A stretch of DNA of 64,000 nucleotides from Bacillota bacterium (GTDB lineage Bacteria; Bacillota; Clostridia; Lachnospirales; Lachnospiraceae). The notes below the pieces were generated by a model. The model was not told the DNA's origin, did no database searches, and was given only the letters and a program-made list of their open reading frames with translations. Below, piece after piece: positions 43,657 through 52,217 of the stretch. A program made the position numbers and the translations under genes. The stretch spans positions 1-64,000 of the forward strand of contig JAEZGY010000020.1 in NCBI GenBank assembly GCA_023416695.1. Reading direction: 5' to 3'. Each line of letters begins with the position of its first letter. Position 1 is the stretch's first letter.

Positions 43657-44634
43657 ATGGATCCCAAGAAATTGGTAAATCTACTTTCAGGACACAGAAC
43701 TTTTATTCAAACCCATAATTTTCCTGATCCAGATGCATTAGCATCTGCTCTAGGACTACAGTATTTTCTAAAGTACTATGGAATTGAAACTACCATATGC
43801 TATGATGGAAAGATTGATAAGCTTAGCACCAAACGTATGCTAAAGACTTTTCATATCAAAATCTTCTCTATACATCATATTATAGATATGAATGAAGAAG
43901 ATTATATAGTAATGGTAGACTCCCAAAAGTATAATGCTAATTTAACCGATGCCATTGGCAAGGAGGTTGCTTGTATCGATCATCATCCAACATTTATAGG
44001 ATGCGAATATTCTTACTGTGATATAAGAAAAGCAGGTGCTTGTTCAAGTATTATAGCTAGTTATTTCTATCAGGAAAATGTACCATTAAGTTCTAAAGTA
44101 GCAGCAGCTCTATTATTTGGAATTAAAATGGATACTTTGGATATGTCCCGTGAAGTGACGGAGTTAGATATCGACATGTTTTCGTATTTGTATAAGAGGG
44201 CAGATAAAGAGAAGTATTTATGTATGTGGAAGAATAATATGGAATTTGCAGATTTGCAGGCATATGGCGCAGCTATTAAGTCGATAGAAATATACGATGG
44301 TGTCGGGTTTGCATATATTCCATTTAATTGTCCAGATGCGTTAATTGCCACTATTTCTGATTTTATATTGTTATTAAATGTTGTGGATATTTCTGTCGTT
44401 TATGCTTTACGACAAGATGGTATAAAATTTAGTGTTAGAAGTGAAATAGCAGGTGTAAATGCAGGAACCTTGGTGGCCCGTGCTCTAGCGTCGCTTGGAA
44501 ATGGTGGTGGCCATGCTAGTATGGCAGGGGGTTATATCAGTAAAGAGAAAGCCAAGGCCTTAGGTGATAATCTAGAATATCATATAAGAAAATTGTTTTT
44601 AGACACCTTAGATAAGAATATGCAAGAAAAATAG
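43657..44634 (+). CDS. DHH/DHHA1 family phosphoesterase
   Basis: 325 residues. The metal-binding motifs of the RecJ/NrnA group are present: HNFPDPDA (H20, D24, D26), D88 in VMVDSQKY and D108-H109-H110 in CIDHHP. The C-terminal DHHA1 domain has GNGGGHASMAGGYI. NrnA-type enzymes degrade short RNA oligonucleotides or pAp/pGpG. The family cannot be resolved further by eye; it lacks CBS domains and extra exonuclease domains. GGGGCGAGGAC precedes the start. Confidence 0.88.
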   Translation: MDPKKLVNLLSGHRTFIQTHNFPDPDALASALGLQYFLKYYGIETTICYDGKIDKLSTKRMLKTFHIKIFSIHHIIDMNEEDYIVMVDSQKYNANLTDAIGKEVACIDHHPTFIGCEYSYCDIRKAGACSSIIASYFYQENVPLSSKVAAALLFGIKMDTLDMSREVTELDIDMFSYLYKRADKEKYLCMWKNNMEFADLQAYGAAIKSIEIYDGVGFAYIPFNCPDALIATISDFILLLNVVDISVVYALRQDGIKFSVRSEIAGVNAGTLVARALASLGNGGGHASMAGGYISKEKAKALGDNLEYHIRKLFLDTLDKNMQEK

Positions 44635-44903
44635 GGTAGAATTAATTTGGAAAAAAGTGGATAACTTTAGTACAGATATTCTAGAAGGAAGTAAAATAAT
44701 GTAACTAAATAAAGAAAAATATTAGATTGGTTAAGATATGTAAATTTCTTCCACATAAAAATGTGCATAGAGTGGATAACTTGTAAAAGTTTTCCAATAT
44801 TATGGTGAATGGAATAGATTGCACATTGTAAGATTAATTTTGTATGGAAAATTCGGATATTGTACATACTTATTGTGGAAAAACAATATAAAGGAGATAT
44901 CTT
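44635..44903. promoter_or_regulatory. Upstream region of the DUF1540 gene with repeated GTGGATAACTT
   Basis: AT-rich and gene-free. GTGGATAACTT occurs at 44657-44667 and again at 44772-44782, and a small dyad TATTGT/ACAATA lies just before the ribosome-binding site AAAGGAG. The repeats resemble a DnaA box at 8 of 9 positions, but two copies are not enough to call an origin. Confidence 0.35.
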
Positions 44904-45221
44904 ATGCCTAATCTAATTTGCAGTGTTGAAAATTGTTCTTATAACAAAGATCATCTATGCGCACTGAACAAAATCCATGTAGGTGGGTCTAATGCCGTGG
45001 AAAGTCATTCTACTAGTTGTCAGTCCTTTGTAGACCAAAGGGATTCCTTTAGTAGCTGCGAAAGCTGTGGGTGTGCTACAAAAAGTACAGATATTGAGTG
45101 TGATGCGCAAAAGTGTACGTATAATAAGGAGTGCCGATGTCATGCAGATGGTATCGATGTATGTGGGTGTGGATCCCATACGGCTAGGGGTACTGAGTGT
45201 GCAACCTTTAAACCTAGATAG
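44904..45221 (+). CDS. DUF1540 protein with two cysteine-rich modules
   Basis: 105 residues containing two copies of the DUF1540 module. Copy 1 is about 4-45 (CSVENCSYNKDHLCALNKIHVGG...CQSF) and copy 2 about 68-103 (CDAQKCTYNKECRCHADGIDV...ECATF). A Cys-rich linker (SSCESCGCATKS) joins them. The regular cysteines suggest metal binding. Such proteins are common in Clostridia and of unknown function. AAAGGAGATATC precedes the start. Confidence 0.85.
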   Translation: MPNLICSVENCSYNKDHLCALNKIHVGGSNAVESHSTSCQSFVDQRDSFSSCESCGCATKSTDIECDAQKCTYNKECRCHADGIDVCGCGSHTARGTECATFKPR

Positions 45222-45237
45222 TTTAAAAATAAAATAA

Positions 45238-45294
45238 AGGGAGAGTCAAGGAACTAATAACCGGTAGGTCTTAGGTTGTTCCTTCACTCTCCCT
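45238..45294. terminator. Bidirectional terminator between convergent genes
   Basis: AGGGAGAGT (45238-45246) pairs with ACTCTCCCT (45286-45294), with GGAAC/GTTCC stacked inside. It lies between the DUF1540 gene and the minus-strand NADH oxidase. Confidence 0.75.
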
Positions 45295-45308
45295 TGTTTA
45301 TATTTCAA

Positions 45309-46652
45309 TTACCTTTTTGGTTTGGCAGATAGAGCAGCCATAGTAATGTAATTGTATGGCTGGTTAAAATGAGGCAAAAAGAAGGTATCTAAAAGCTTTA
45401 ATTTATCGATGGTAACTTTTTCTTGGATAGCAAGAGAAAACATATGGATTGCTGCAGAAATGTCATATTTAGATGCTAGTTGTGCACCTAAAATATTTCG
45501 ACTTTCTTTGTCATAAACGATTCTTATCTTGACCTTCTCATTGTTATTTTCTATGAAGGTTGGCTTTTGATAATCTTCATATTCCGCACAATCCACGTCA
45601 TATCCAAGTGCACGAGCTTTTTTTACGGATAAGCCAGTAGAAACCATATTTAAACCATAGATGCTGATTCCATTTGAACCCTGTACACCGATAGAATCTA
45701 ATTCTGTACCACATGCGTTATGTGCAGCCACAATGCCAGAGCGAACAGCGTTGGTAGCCAAAGCAATGTAGTTTGTGGAGTTAGTGCTATTGTCCTTTAC
45801 TGTGGCACAATCGCCAATTGCATAAACATCCTTTCTACTTGTTTCCTGTCTAGTATTTACTAGATAGGCACCATTTCGAAATAACTCCAGATCATTTTTG
45901 CCTAGCTCATTATTCGGTTTAAAGCCTACAGCTAAAACAACCATGTCACTTTCAAAGCTTTCTTTGTTGGTGACAACTCGTTCTACTTTGTCTGTGCCTT
46001 CTATTGCTTCCACTTTTTGTCCTAGTTTTAGTGTGATTCCTTGGTCAGACAAATTCTTGTCCATCAATGCTGTAAACTCAGGGTCATAATAAGAAGAAAG
46101 AGATGTATCTGCTATGTCGATGATTGTTACTTGTTTACCACGACGATTAAAAGCCTCAGCCAGCTCTACACCAATATAACCTGCTCCTACCACAGTAATA
46201 TTATTTAGGTTTTCATGTTCTAGTTTATCAATTACCTCTTTTGCATTTTGATATAGCTTTACCATTTGAACATTTTTTAGATCTTTTCCTGGGAAAGGCG
46301 GAATAATAGGTAGTGAACCTGTTGCTAGAATACACTTATCATAGGTTTCTCTAATCTCATTTCCTGTTTTTAGTGTTGCTATAACAGTCTTGTTATTAAA
46401 GTCAATCTGAGTAACCTTAGTTTCCATATAAATTGTGGCACCTTTATCCTCTAATGCCTCTTTACTAGAATAGAAGAGACCATCTGGTCCTTTTATTTGT
46501 TGACCAATCCAAAGGGCCATCCCACAGCCTAAAAAACTTATATTGGAATTTGCATCAAAAGCAACAACTTCCGTGTCCTTATAATTGTCTAGTATTGTAT
46601 TAATTGCCGCAGTTCCAGCATGATTGACACCAACCACAATAATTTTTGTCAT
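45309..46652 (-). CDS. nox: NADH oxidase, FAD-dependent (CoA-disulfide reductase superfamily)
   Basis: 447 residues. FAD-binding IIVVGVNHAGTAA at the N-terminus, redox-active cysteine C43 in SFLGCGMALWIG, NAD-binding ITVVGAGYIGVELAEAF, and VYAIGDCATV near the C-terminal FAD contact. The FLGCGMAL form of the cysteine motif is that of water-forming NADH oxidases rather than CoA-disulfide reductases. It would remove oxygen and regenerate NAD+ in an anaerobe. GAAAGGATTATATCG precedes the start. Confidence 0.88.
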   Translation of the reverse strand: MTKIIVVGVNHAGTAAINTILDNYKDTEVVAFDANSNISFLGCGMALWIGQQIKGPDGLFYSSKEALEDKGATIYMETKVTQIDFNNKTVIATLKTGNEIRETYDKCILATGSLPIIPPFPGKDLKNVQMVKLYQNAKEVIDKLEHENLNNITVVGAGYIGVELAEAFNRRGKQVTIIDIADTSLSSYYDPEFTALMDKNLSDQGITLKLGQKVEAIEGTDKVERVVTNKESFESDMVVLAVGFKPNNELGKNDLELFRNGAYLVNTRQETSRKDVYAIGDCATVKDNSTNSTNYIALATNAVRSGIVAAHNACGTELDSIGVQGSNGISIYGLNMVSTGLSVKKARALGYDVDCAEYEDYQKPTFIENNNEKVKIRIVYDKESRNILGAQLASKYDISAAIHMFSLAIQEKVTIDKLKLLDTFFLPHFNQPYNYITMAALSAKPKR

Positions 46653-46706
46653 CGATATAATCCTTTCAAAAATAAAGTTGTCATTTCTTAATATGGTAGT
46701 CAGTGC

Positions 46707-46724
46707 CTTGTATTTTTATACAAG
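46707..46724. promoter_or_regulatory. Palindrome between nox and hisA, Rex-like in appearance
   Basis: CTTGTAT-TTTT-ATACAAG is a perfect 18-base palindrome in the divergent promoter region. The TTGT...ACAA ends recall the operator of the redox repressor Rex, but the inner bases and half-site length differ from the clostridial consensus (TTGTTAA-N4-TTAACAA). Confidence 0.4.
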
Positions 46725-46777
46725 ATTGTTTAGAATATTAGAAAATACGCAGTATACCCAGAGAAAGGATGGAGACT

Positions 46778-47554
46778 ATGAAATTTCGTCCCTGCATTGA
46801 CATACATAATGGTAAAGTAAAGCAAATTATAGGAGGAAGCCTTAAGGACAATTCACTTTCTACTAAAGAGAATTTTGTTTCTGATAAGGGGGCTTCATTC
46901 TATGCGAGCCTATATCGTGGGCTACATATAAGCGGAGGCCATATAATTCTGTTAGATCCAATAAATTCTCCTTACTATAGCGCTGACAGGTCACAGGCAA
47001 TAGAGGCTCTTCATACTTATCCTGGTGGACTCCAGGTAGGAGGTGGTATTCACAGTGAGAATGCCAAAGAATATTTAGATGCTGGAGCTAGTCATGTTAT
47101 CGTTACTAGCTATGTATTTAAGGACGGACAAGTAAATTACCACAGATTAAGAGAGATGGATGATGCTATAGGAAAGGAACATTTGGTCTTAGATCTGAGT
47201 TGCCGGAAAAAGGATGACGAGTATTATATTGTGACCGATCGATGGCAAAGGTTTACCAATGAACGGTTATCCATAGAATTGTTAGATCAGCTCTCCAGGT
47301 ATTGTGATGAATTTTTGGTTCATGCAGTAGACGTGGAGGGTAAATCAAATGGTATAGAGGAGAGCCTTGTTGATTTACTAGGGAGTTGGTCCGGTATACC
47401 AATTACCTATGCAGGTGGTGTGGGTTCCTATGAGGATTTAGAGAAGCTAAAAACACTTGGGAAGAATCAAATAGATGTTACCGTAGGGAGTGCTTTAGAC
47501 CTTTTTGGAGGGCCATTGTCCTTTGAAAGAGTATTAAATATTATTAACAAATAA
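46778..47554 (+). CDS. hisA: Phosphoribosylformimino-AICAR isomerase, eukaryotic His6-type
   Basis: 258 residues from ATG 46778; GGAG sits 3 bases upstream of that start, while ATG 46769 has almost no spacing from AAAGG. The sequence follows yeast HIS6 closely: CIDIHNGKVKQIIGGSL, LQVGGGI, VIVTSYVFKDG, LVLDLSCRKKDDEYYIVTDRWQ, EFLVHAVDVEGKSNGI, ITYAGGV and VGSALDLFGG. It catalyses the fourth step of histidine synthesis in a TIM barrel. The SCRK and DVEG...GI motifs separate it from ordinary bacterial HisA. It is alone, outside a his operon. Confidence 0.9.
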   Translation: MKFRPCIDIHNGKVKQIIGGSLKDNSLSTKENFVSDKGASFYASLYRGLHISGGHIILLDPINSPYYSADRSQAIEALHTYPGGLQVGGGIHSENAKEYLDAGASHVIVTSYVFKDGQVNYHRLREMDDAIGKEHLVLDLSCRKKDDEYYIVTDRWQRFTNERLSIELLDQLSRYCDEFLVHAVDVEGKSNGIEESLVDLLGSWSGIPITYAGGVGSYEDLEKLKTLGKNQIDVTVGSALDLFGGPLSFERVLNIINK

Positions 47555-47905
47555 CAGAAGTGGTAAATTTAACTAAGATTTCTTAGAGAACTTCTGCTTA
47601 ATCACGGGAACTGTAATTACTTAACAGTTTAGAACTGTGAATATATACAAAAATATTGTAAAAATATATTTTCCTTATGTTAAAATACCATATAAAATTG
47701 GTTGCTTGTAGAATAACCGTATAAAATTGCTAAAAAAAACCTGCTAAAGGGGTTGATTTTTTAAATCCTTATGTTATAATTGTTTCATAATTGTTAACAA
47801 GTTATTACTTGAATTGAGGAATTGTTTTGTTTTCAGAACAAATATGTAACACAAATGAAATGAAAACAAAAATAGATTGAAACAATTAAAAGTAAGGAGA
47901 CAACA
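47555..47905. other. 351-base gap upstream of the SleB-like hydrolase
   Basis: AT-rich and gene-free. It has a direct repeat (ACCATATAAAATTG and ACCGTATAAAATTG, about 47688-47730), the promoter at 47753-47780, and the palindrome TTGTTAACAA at 47791-47800 close to the predicted start of transcription. No riboswitch is recognised, including the c-di-AMP type often linked to wall hydrolases. Confidence 0.45.
47753..47780 (+). promoter_or_regulatory. Promoter of the SleB-like hydrolase gene
   Basis: TTGATT (47753-47758), a 16-base spacer and a perfect TATAAT (47775-47780). The palindrome TTGTTAACAA begins 11 bases downstream and overlaps the likely start site, a good operator position. Confidence 0.6.
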
Positions 47906-48421
47906 ATGAAATCATTTATTAGAAAGAGTGCAATATGTCTGCTAGTTTTTATCATTGCTTTTACAAGTAGTAAGGTAGATGTATCAGCTGCTACAAAAGC
48001 CAAGTATACAAAAGCAGAATTACAATACTTAACTGCTATTATATATTGTGAAGCAGGTAATCAACCTCAAAAAGGTAAGATTGCTGTTGCTAACGTGGTA
48101 CTTAATCGTGTAAAGAATAAGAAGTATCCTAACTCCATCAAAGGTGTAATTTACCAGAAGAGTCAATTCTCTCCAACTAAAACTAGGAGTAAAAAGTATA
48201 AGGGATTAACTAATTATCAGGTAGCTTTAAATAAATATGCTGGTAAGATTAAGATGACTTCCGCTGAGAAGAAGCAGATGGCAGCTTGTAAGAAGGCAGC
48301 GATTGCAGCATTAACAGGAACAAAAGTATTAAATAGCAAGTATTTATCTTTTACTGCTAAGAGAGCAGTTCAGAGAAAAGGTGTAAAAGCAGTGTACATT
48401 GGTGGTCATGGTTTCTATTAA
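47906..48421 (+). CDS. Secreted cell-wall hydrolase, SleB-like (Hydrolase_2)
   Basis: 171 residues. Signal peptide about 1-28 (AICLLVFIIAFTSS...VSAA). The catalytic domain begins LQYLTAIIYCEAGNQ, with the catalytic glutamate E49 expected from SleB/CwlJ, followed by KGKIAVANVVLNRVKNKKYPNSIKGVIYQKSQFSP. No separate peptidoglycan-binding domain is present. It is probably a lytic enzyme for wall or spore cortex. Very Lys-rich and basic, which suits wall binding. AAGTAAGGAG precedes the start. Confidence 0.88.
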   Translation: MKSFIRKSAICLLVFIIAFTSSKVDVSAATKAKYTKAELQYLTAIIYCEAGNQPQKGKIAVANVVLNRVKNKKYPNSIKGVIYQKSQFSPTKTRSKKYKGLTNYQVALNKYAGKIKMTSAEKKQMAACKKAAIAALTGTKVLNSKYLSFTAKRAVQRKGVKAVYIGGHGFY

Positions 48422-48460
48422 GATGGTTTCACCCATTATATAAATTCATAACGAAAAGAA

Positions 48461-48493
48461 AGAGGACTTATTCATAGGAATAAGTCCTTTATA
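48461..48493 (+). terminator. Terminator after the SleB-like gene
   Basis: AGGACTTATTC (48463-48473) pairs with GAATAAGTCCT (48478-48488) across ATAG, then TTATAATT. Confidence 0.8.
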
Positions 48494-48575
48494 ATTGTGA
48501 ATAATTGTGGTAATATTGTATTTATGAATCCATGTTAGTGAAAAAAGGGAAAAAAACTTGAAAGGAACGAGTCAA

Positions 48576-50240
48576 ATGGATGAGATGAATAGCTCAAAGA
48601 ATTTTATTGAGCAGATTATTGACAATGATATAAAGGAAGGGACTTGTAAGACTGTTGTAACTAGATTCCCTCCTGAACCTAATGGTTACCTTCATATTGG
48701 ACATGCTAAGTCTATCATTTTGAATAGTGGGCTAGCTAAAAAATATAATGGTAGATTCAATCTTCGTTTTGATGATACCAATCCTACGAAAGAAAAAACC
48801 GAGTTTGTGCAATCGATTAAGGAAGATGTTGAGTGGCTTGGGGCTGAATTTGAAGATCGTTTGTTTTTTGCATCTGATTATTTTGATCAGATGTATGAAG
48901 CAGCTATAAAGTTAATTAAAAAGGGAAAAGCTTATGTGTGCGATCTAAGTGCAGAAGAGATACGACAGTATCGTGGTACTTTGACAGAACCAGGCAAAGA
49001 TAGTCCGTTCCGCAACCGCTCCATAGAGGAGAACCTTGACTTATTTGAACGAATGAAAAATGGTGAATTTCAGGATGGTGAGAAGGTACTACGTGCCAAG
49101 ATAGATATGACTAGTGGTAACATTAATATGCGTGATCCAATTCTGTACCGTATTGCTAGAATGAATCATCATAATACAGGGGATAAGTGGTGTATTTACC
49201 CTATGTACGATTATGCACATCCAATTGAAGATGCCATAGAGGGAGTAAGTCATTCTATTTGTACCTTAGAGTTTGAAGATCATAGACCTCTTTACGACTG
49301 GGTAGTCAGAGAGTTAGAGTATGCGAATCCACCAAAACAGATTGAGTTTGCTAAGATGTATCTTACTAACGTTGTTACAGGTAAAAGATATATTAAACGC
49401 TTGGTGGAGGATGGAATAGTAGATGGTTGGGATGACCCAAGATTAGTGACTATTGCAGCACTACGTAGACGAGGTTACACACCAGAAGCCATTCGTATGT
49501 TTATGGAATTAAGTGGTGTATCTAAAGCCCAAAGCTCCTCTGACTTCGCAATGCTTGAGTACTGTATCAGAGAAGATTTAAAACTTAAGAAGTCTAGAAT
49601 GATGGCAGTATTAGACCCGATTAAACTTGTAATTACCAATTATCCTGAGGATATGGTAGAGTATTTAGATGTAGTGAATAATCAGGAGAATGAAGAATTA
49701 GGAGTACGACAGGTTCCGTTTTGCCGTGAGTTATATATTGATAGAGAAGATTTCATGATAGAACCACCGAAGAAGTATTTTAGACTATATCCAGGTAACG
49801 AAGTACGCCTTATGCATGCTTATTTTGTAACCTGCACTGACTATGTTACAGATGAAAATGGTAAGGTCATAGAGGTTCATTGTACCTATGATCCTGCTAC
49901 TAAGAGTGGTAGTGGATTTAGCGAACGTAAGGTAAAGGGTACAATCCACTGGGTATCAGCTCGACATGCGGCTTCAGCTGAGGTTCGACTATATGAGAAT
50001 TTAGTAGATGAAGAGAAGGGTGTATATAATGAAGATGGGTCAGTTAATGTAAATCCAAATTCACTTACTGTTCTCACGAACTGCTTTGTTGAACCAGCAC
50101 TTACAAATGCAAAAGCATATGATAGCTTCCAATTCTTGAGACATGGATATTTTTGTGTAGACTTTAAAGATTCTTCAAGTGATCATTTAGTATTTAATAG
50201 AATTGTATCTCAGAAGAGTTCCTATAAGCCAGCTAACTAA
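48576..50240 (+). CDS. glnS: Glutaminyl-tRNA synthetase
   Basis: 554 residues from ATG 48576 (AAAGGA upstream); the frame opens at TTG 48558. Class I signature HIGH (GYLHIGHAKSI), RFDDTNPTKEK, and WCIYPMYDYAHPIEDAIEG are present. At the second signature, where E. coli has MSKR, this protein reads VTGKRYIKRLV, followed by the conserved GWDDPRL and LRRRGYTPEAIR. The C-terminal beta-barrel anticodon domain is complete. Having GlnRS means Gln-tRNA need not depend on the GatCAB route. Confidence 0.95.
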   Translation: MDEMNSSKNFIEQIIDNDIKEGTCKTVVTRFPPEPNGYLHIGHAKSIILNSGLAKKYNGRFNLRFDDTNPTKEKTEFVQSIKEDVEWLGAEFEDRLFFASDYFDQMYEAAIKLIKKGKAYVCDLSAEEIRQYRGTLTEPGKDSPFRNRSIEENLDLFERMKNGEFQDGEKVLRAKIDMTSGNINMRDPILYRIARMNHHNTGDKWCIYPMYDYAHPIEDAIEGVSHSICTLEFEDHRPLYDWVVRELEYANPPKQIEFAKMYLTNVVTGKRYIKRLVEDGIVDGWDDPRLVTIAALRRRGYTPEAIRMFMELSGVSKAQSSSDFAMLEYCIREDLKLKKSRMMAVLDPIKLVITNYPEDMVEYLDVVNNQENEELGVRQVPFCRELYIDREDFMIEPPKKYFRLYPGNEVRLMHAYFVTCTDYVTDENGKVIEVHCTYDPATKSGSGFSERKVKGTIHWVSARHAASAEVRLYENLVDEEKGVYNEDGSVNVNPNSLTVLTNCFVEPALTNAKAYDSFQFLRHGYFCVDFKDSSSDHLVFNRIVSQKSSYKPAN

Positions 50241-50253
50241 TAGGAGGTAAGGT

Positions 50254-51090
50254 ATGGGGGATTTATTATCAGGTTTAGAACAGTTTGGGTTTAAAAATGT
50301 AGATAATTTAGATGTATTTGAGAAGGAAACAGAAGGTAGCAAGGACCCTCAAAAACCAAAAAGTCACATAGTGGAGGAAGCAGATTTGATTTTTGACAAA
50401 TCTTATGTTTGTCCTGTATGTGGTGAGTCCTTTAAGAGCAAAAGTGTAAAAATTGGAAAAGTAAAGCTTTTGTCTGCTGACAGTGATCTTCGTCCTAAAT
50501 ATCAACTAGTAGATTCCTTAAAATATGATGCTATCGTATGCCCTACTTGTGGTTATGCAGCTTTAAATCGATTTTTTAACTACATGACATCTATACAGGC
50601 TAGGGCGATTAAGGAAAAGATTTCTGTTAATTACAAGCACACAAAGGAAGCTGGAGATATCTATACGTACGATGATGCTATTTTACGTCACAAGTTAGTC
50701 TTGTTAAATACCATTGTAGCAAATTCTAAGAATAGTGAAAAAGCGTATACTTGTTTGAAACTAGCTTGGTTGTGCCGCGGTAAACGAGAAAGCTTAGTAC
50801 TAGGAAATCCGAAAGATAAACAAGAGATATTAGAGCTTGTAAAGCTTGAACAGGAGTATATTCAAAAAGCATATGAAGGCTTTGATAATGCAATAAGCAA
50901 GGAAAACTTTCCAATGTGCGGTATGGATGAGAATACGGTAATGTACCTCTTAGCTGAATTGGCAAGAAGATGTGGGAAGTATGAGGATTCCCTACGCTTA
51001 GTATCCAAAATTTTGGTTTCTCGTGATGCTAATGAACGGATTAAGGATAAAGCTAGGGCAATTAAAGATGCAATAAAAGCCAGTAAATAA
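50254..51090 (+). CDS. DUF2225 protein, zinc-binding
   Basis: 278 residues. An N-terminal CPVCGESF and a second CPTCGYAAL, about 40 residues apart, form a treble-clef or zinc-ribbon pair typical of DUF2225. The rest is helical, TPR-like (KLVLLNTIVANSKNSEKAYTCLKLAWLCRGK; MYLLAELARRCGKYEDSL). Function unknown; cytosolic. It starts 13 bases after glnS with AGGAGG, so the two are co-transcribed. Confidence 0.85.
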   Translation: MGDLLSGLEQFGFKNVDNLDVFEKETEGSKDPQKPKSHIVEEADLIFDKSYVCPVCGESFKSKSVKIGKVKLLSADSDLRPKYQLVDSLKYDAIVCPTCGYAALNRFFNYMTSIQARAIKEKISVNYKHTKEAGDIYTYDDAILRHKLVLLNTIVANSKNSEKAYTCLKLAWLCRGKRESLVLGNPKDKQEILELVKLEQEYIQKAYEGFDNAISKENFPMCGMDENTVMYLLAELARRCGKYEDSLRLVSKILVSRDANERIKDKARAIKDAIKASK

Positions 51091-51094
51091 AGTG

Positions 51095-51133
51095 AAATGG
51101 GTATAGGATAATGAAACATTCCTATACCCATTT
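51095..51133. terminator. Bidirectional terminator between convergent genes
   Basis: AAATGGGTATAGGA (51095-51108) pairs with TCCTATACCCATTT (51120-51133). It lies between DUF2225 and the minus-strand DUF6062 gene. Confidence 0.85.
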
Positions 51134-51150
51134 GTTCTGTTATAGACAGA

Positions 51151-51867
51151 TTAGGTTTCGATTGTAACACCATTTAATTTTTGTATCGCTCGAGGTAGAG
51201 CATCTTTTGAATTATTCCAAGGTTTATCTACATTACGATAGTCAAATTTATCAATCAGCCAAGTTAAATCAGCTAATACCCGCTTCATATTGGTAAGATA
51301 GACTTCATTCAAATCTTTTATAAAGCTTTCGTAGGTGGGACCACTTAATTCTGTTGCTGCCAGTTCATATAGCCTGCCGTAATGAGGTTGACAAAAGCCC
51401 TTAGAGTTTCTAAATAAAGTTTTAAACTCGGGCTCCGTACGATATAGATGAAAAATAGTAGATAGATAACGGTTAAAAGTTTGGTTAATGTGATTGCAAA
51501 CAAAGCAACTGTTATCGATTTTTTTTATGTAAGAGACAACTGGCTTTTCCTCTTTTCTTTTTAAAAGACTAGGAGCTTTACTTGGAGCTTGTAGGAGAGG
51601 TGTTGTATCCCTTAGTATCTTCTCCATATGTGTGGAAAGCATTAGGGCTAGCCCTAAGCGATTCTGATTCTCATATAATTGTTTGACGTGTTTAGCACAA
51701 AAACCAGACTTATTAGTCATTTCTCGAATATCATCTTCCATATAACTGGGCCCCATGGTATATTCAATAGAGGATTTCTCTAAAGCTTGGTACATAACAC
51801 ATGCAGGACATTCGCAATCGGTGTGGAAGGCTTCATTAACCGAGATGGTATATAGTTTTTCTTTCAT
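51151..51867 (-). CDS. DUF6062 family Cys-containing protein
   Basis: 238 residues from the ATG at 51865-51867, chosen for GAAAGGACC upstream; a longer frame to 51918 has no such site. Paired Cys/His motifs recur: CECPACVMYQALE, GFCAKHVKQLYE, CFVCNHINQTFNRYL and GFCQPHYGRLYELA. The C..C / CxxH arrangement suggests two zinc-binding halves, an internal duplication. No membrane span. Function unknown; found mainly in Clostridia. Confidence 0.8.
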   Translation of the reverse strand: MKEKLYTISVNEAFHTDCECPACVMYQALEKSSIEYTMGPSYMEDDIREMTNKSGFCAKHVKQLYENQNRLGLALMLSTHMEKILRDTTPLLQAPSKAPSLLKRKEEKPVVSYIKKIDNSCFVCNHINQTFNRYLSTIFHLYRTEPEFKTLFRNSKGFCQPHYGRLYELAATELSGPTYESFIKDLNEVYLTNMKRVLADLTWLIDKFDYRNVDKPWNNSKDALPRAIQKLNGVTIET

Positions 51868-52115
51868 TATAGTGGTCCTTTCATCAAATCTATGTAGTAG
51901 GAAAAGAAGACTCTTCATACAATAAAACAGAGTGGCTCTTTCTTGAATTGTAACAGATTGAAGTGATTTTGTCTTTATCTAGACGTAGAGAAGTTATTAG
52001 ATACCAAAAGATTGTATAAATGAAGAAAACAAGAGATATAATGAGAAAATAAGAGATATAATTAGAATATATTAGTTATAATCCTGATTTGAAACGTTTT
52101 TCAAATCAGAAGCGT

Positions 52116-52144
52116 TTGCAATATACAGGGAGATTTACTAATAT
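52116..52144 (+). promoter_or_regulatory. Promoter of groES-groEL
   Basis: TTGCAA (52116-52121), 17 bases, TAATAT (52139-52144). The CIRCE operator starts 13 bases after the -10, over the transcription start. A separate dyad CTGATTTGAA/TTCAAATCAG lies just upstream (about 52084-52110). Confidence 0.6.
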
Positions 52145-52156
52145 ATAGAATATCAA

Positions 52157-52183
52157 TTAGCACTCAAATGAAGAGAGTGCTAA
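52157..52183. promoter_or_regulatory. CIRCE operator (HrcA-binding site)
   Basis: TTAGCACTC (52157-52165), nine bases, GAGTGCTAA (52175-52183): a perfect match to the CIRCE consensus. HrcA repression of groES-groEL, relieved by heat, follows. No second heat-shock operator is visible. Confidence 0.97.
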
Positions 52184-52217
52184 TAAAAAAGAAAATGATT
52201 GTTAAGGAGGAATATAT

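Noticed and set aside
44657..44782. DnaA-box-like repeats as a replication origin
   Set aside because: Only two imperfect boxes, no dnaA, dnaN, gyr or rpmH genes nearby and no unwinding-element arrangement.
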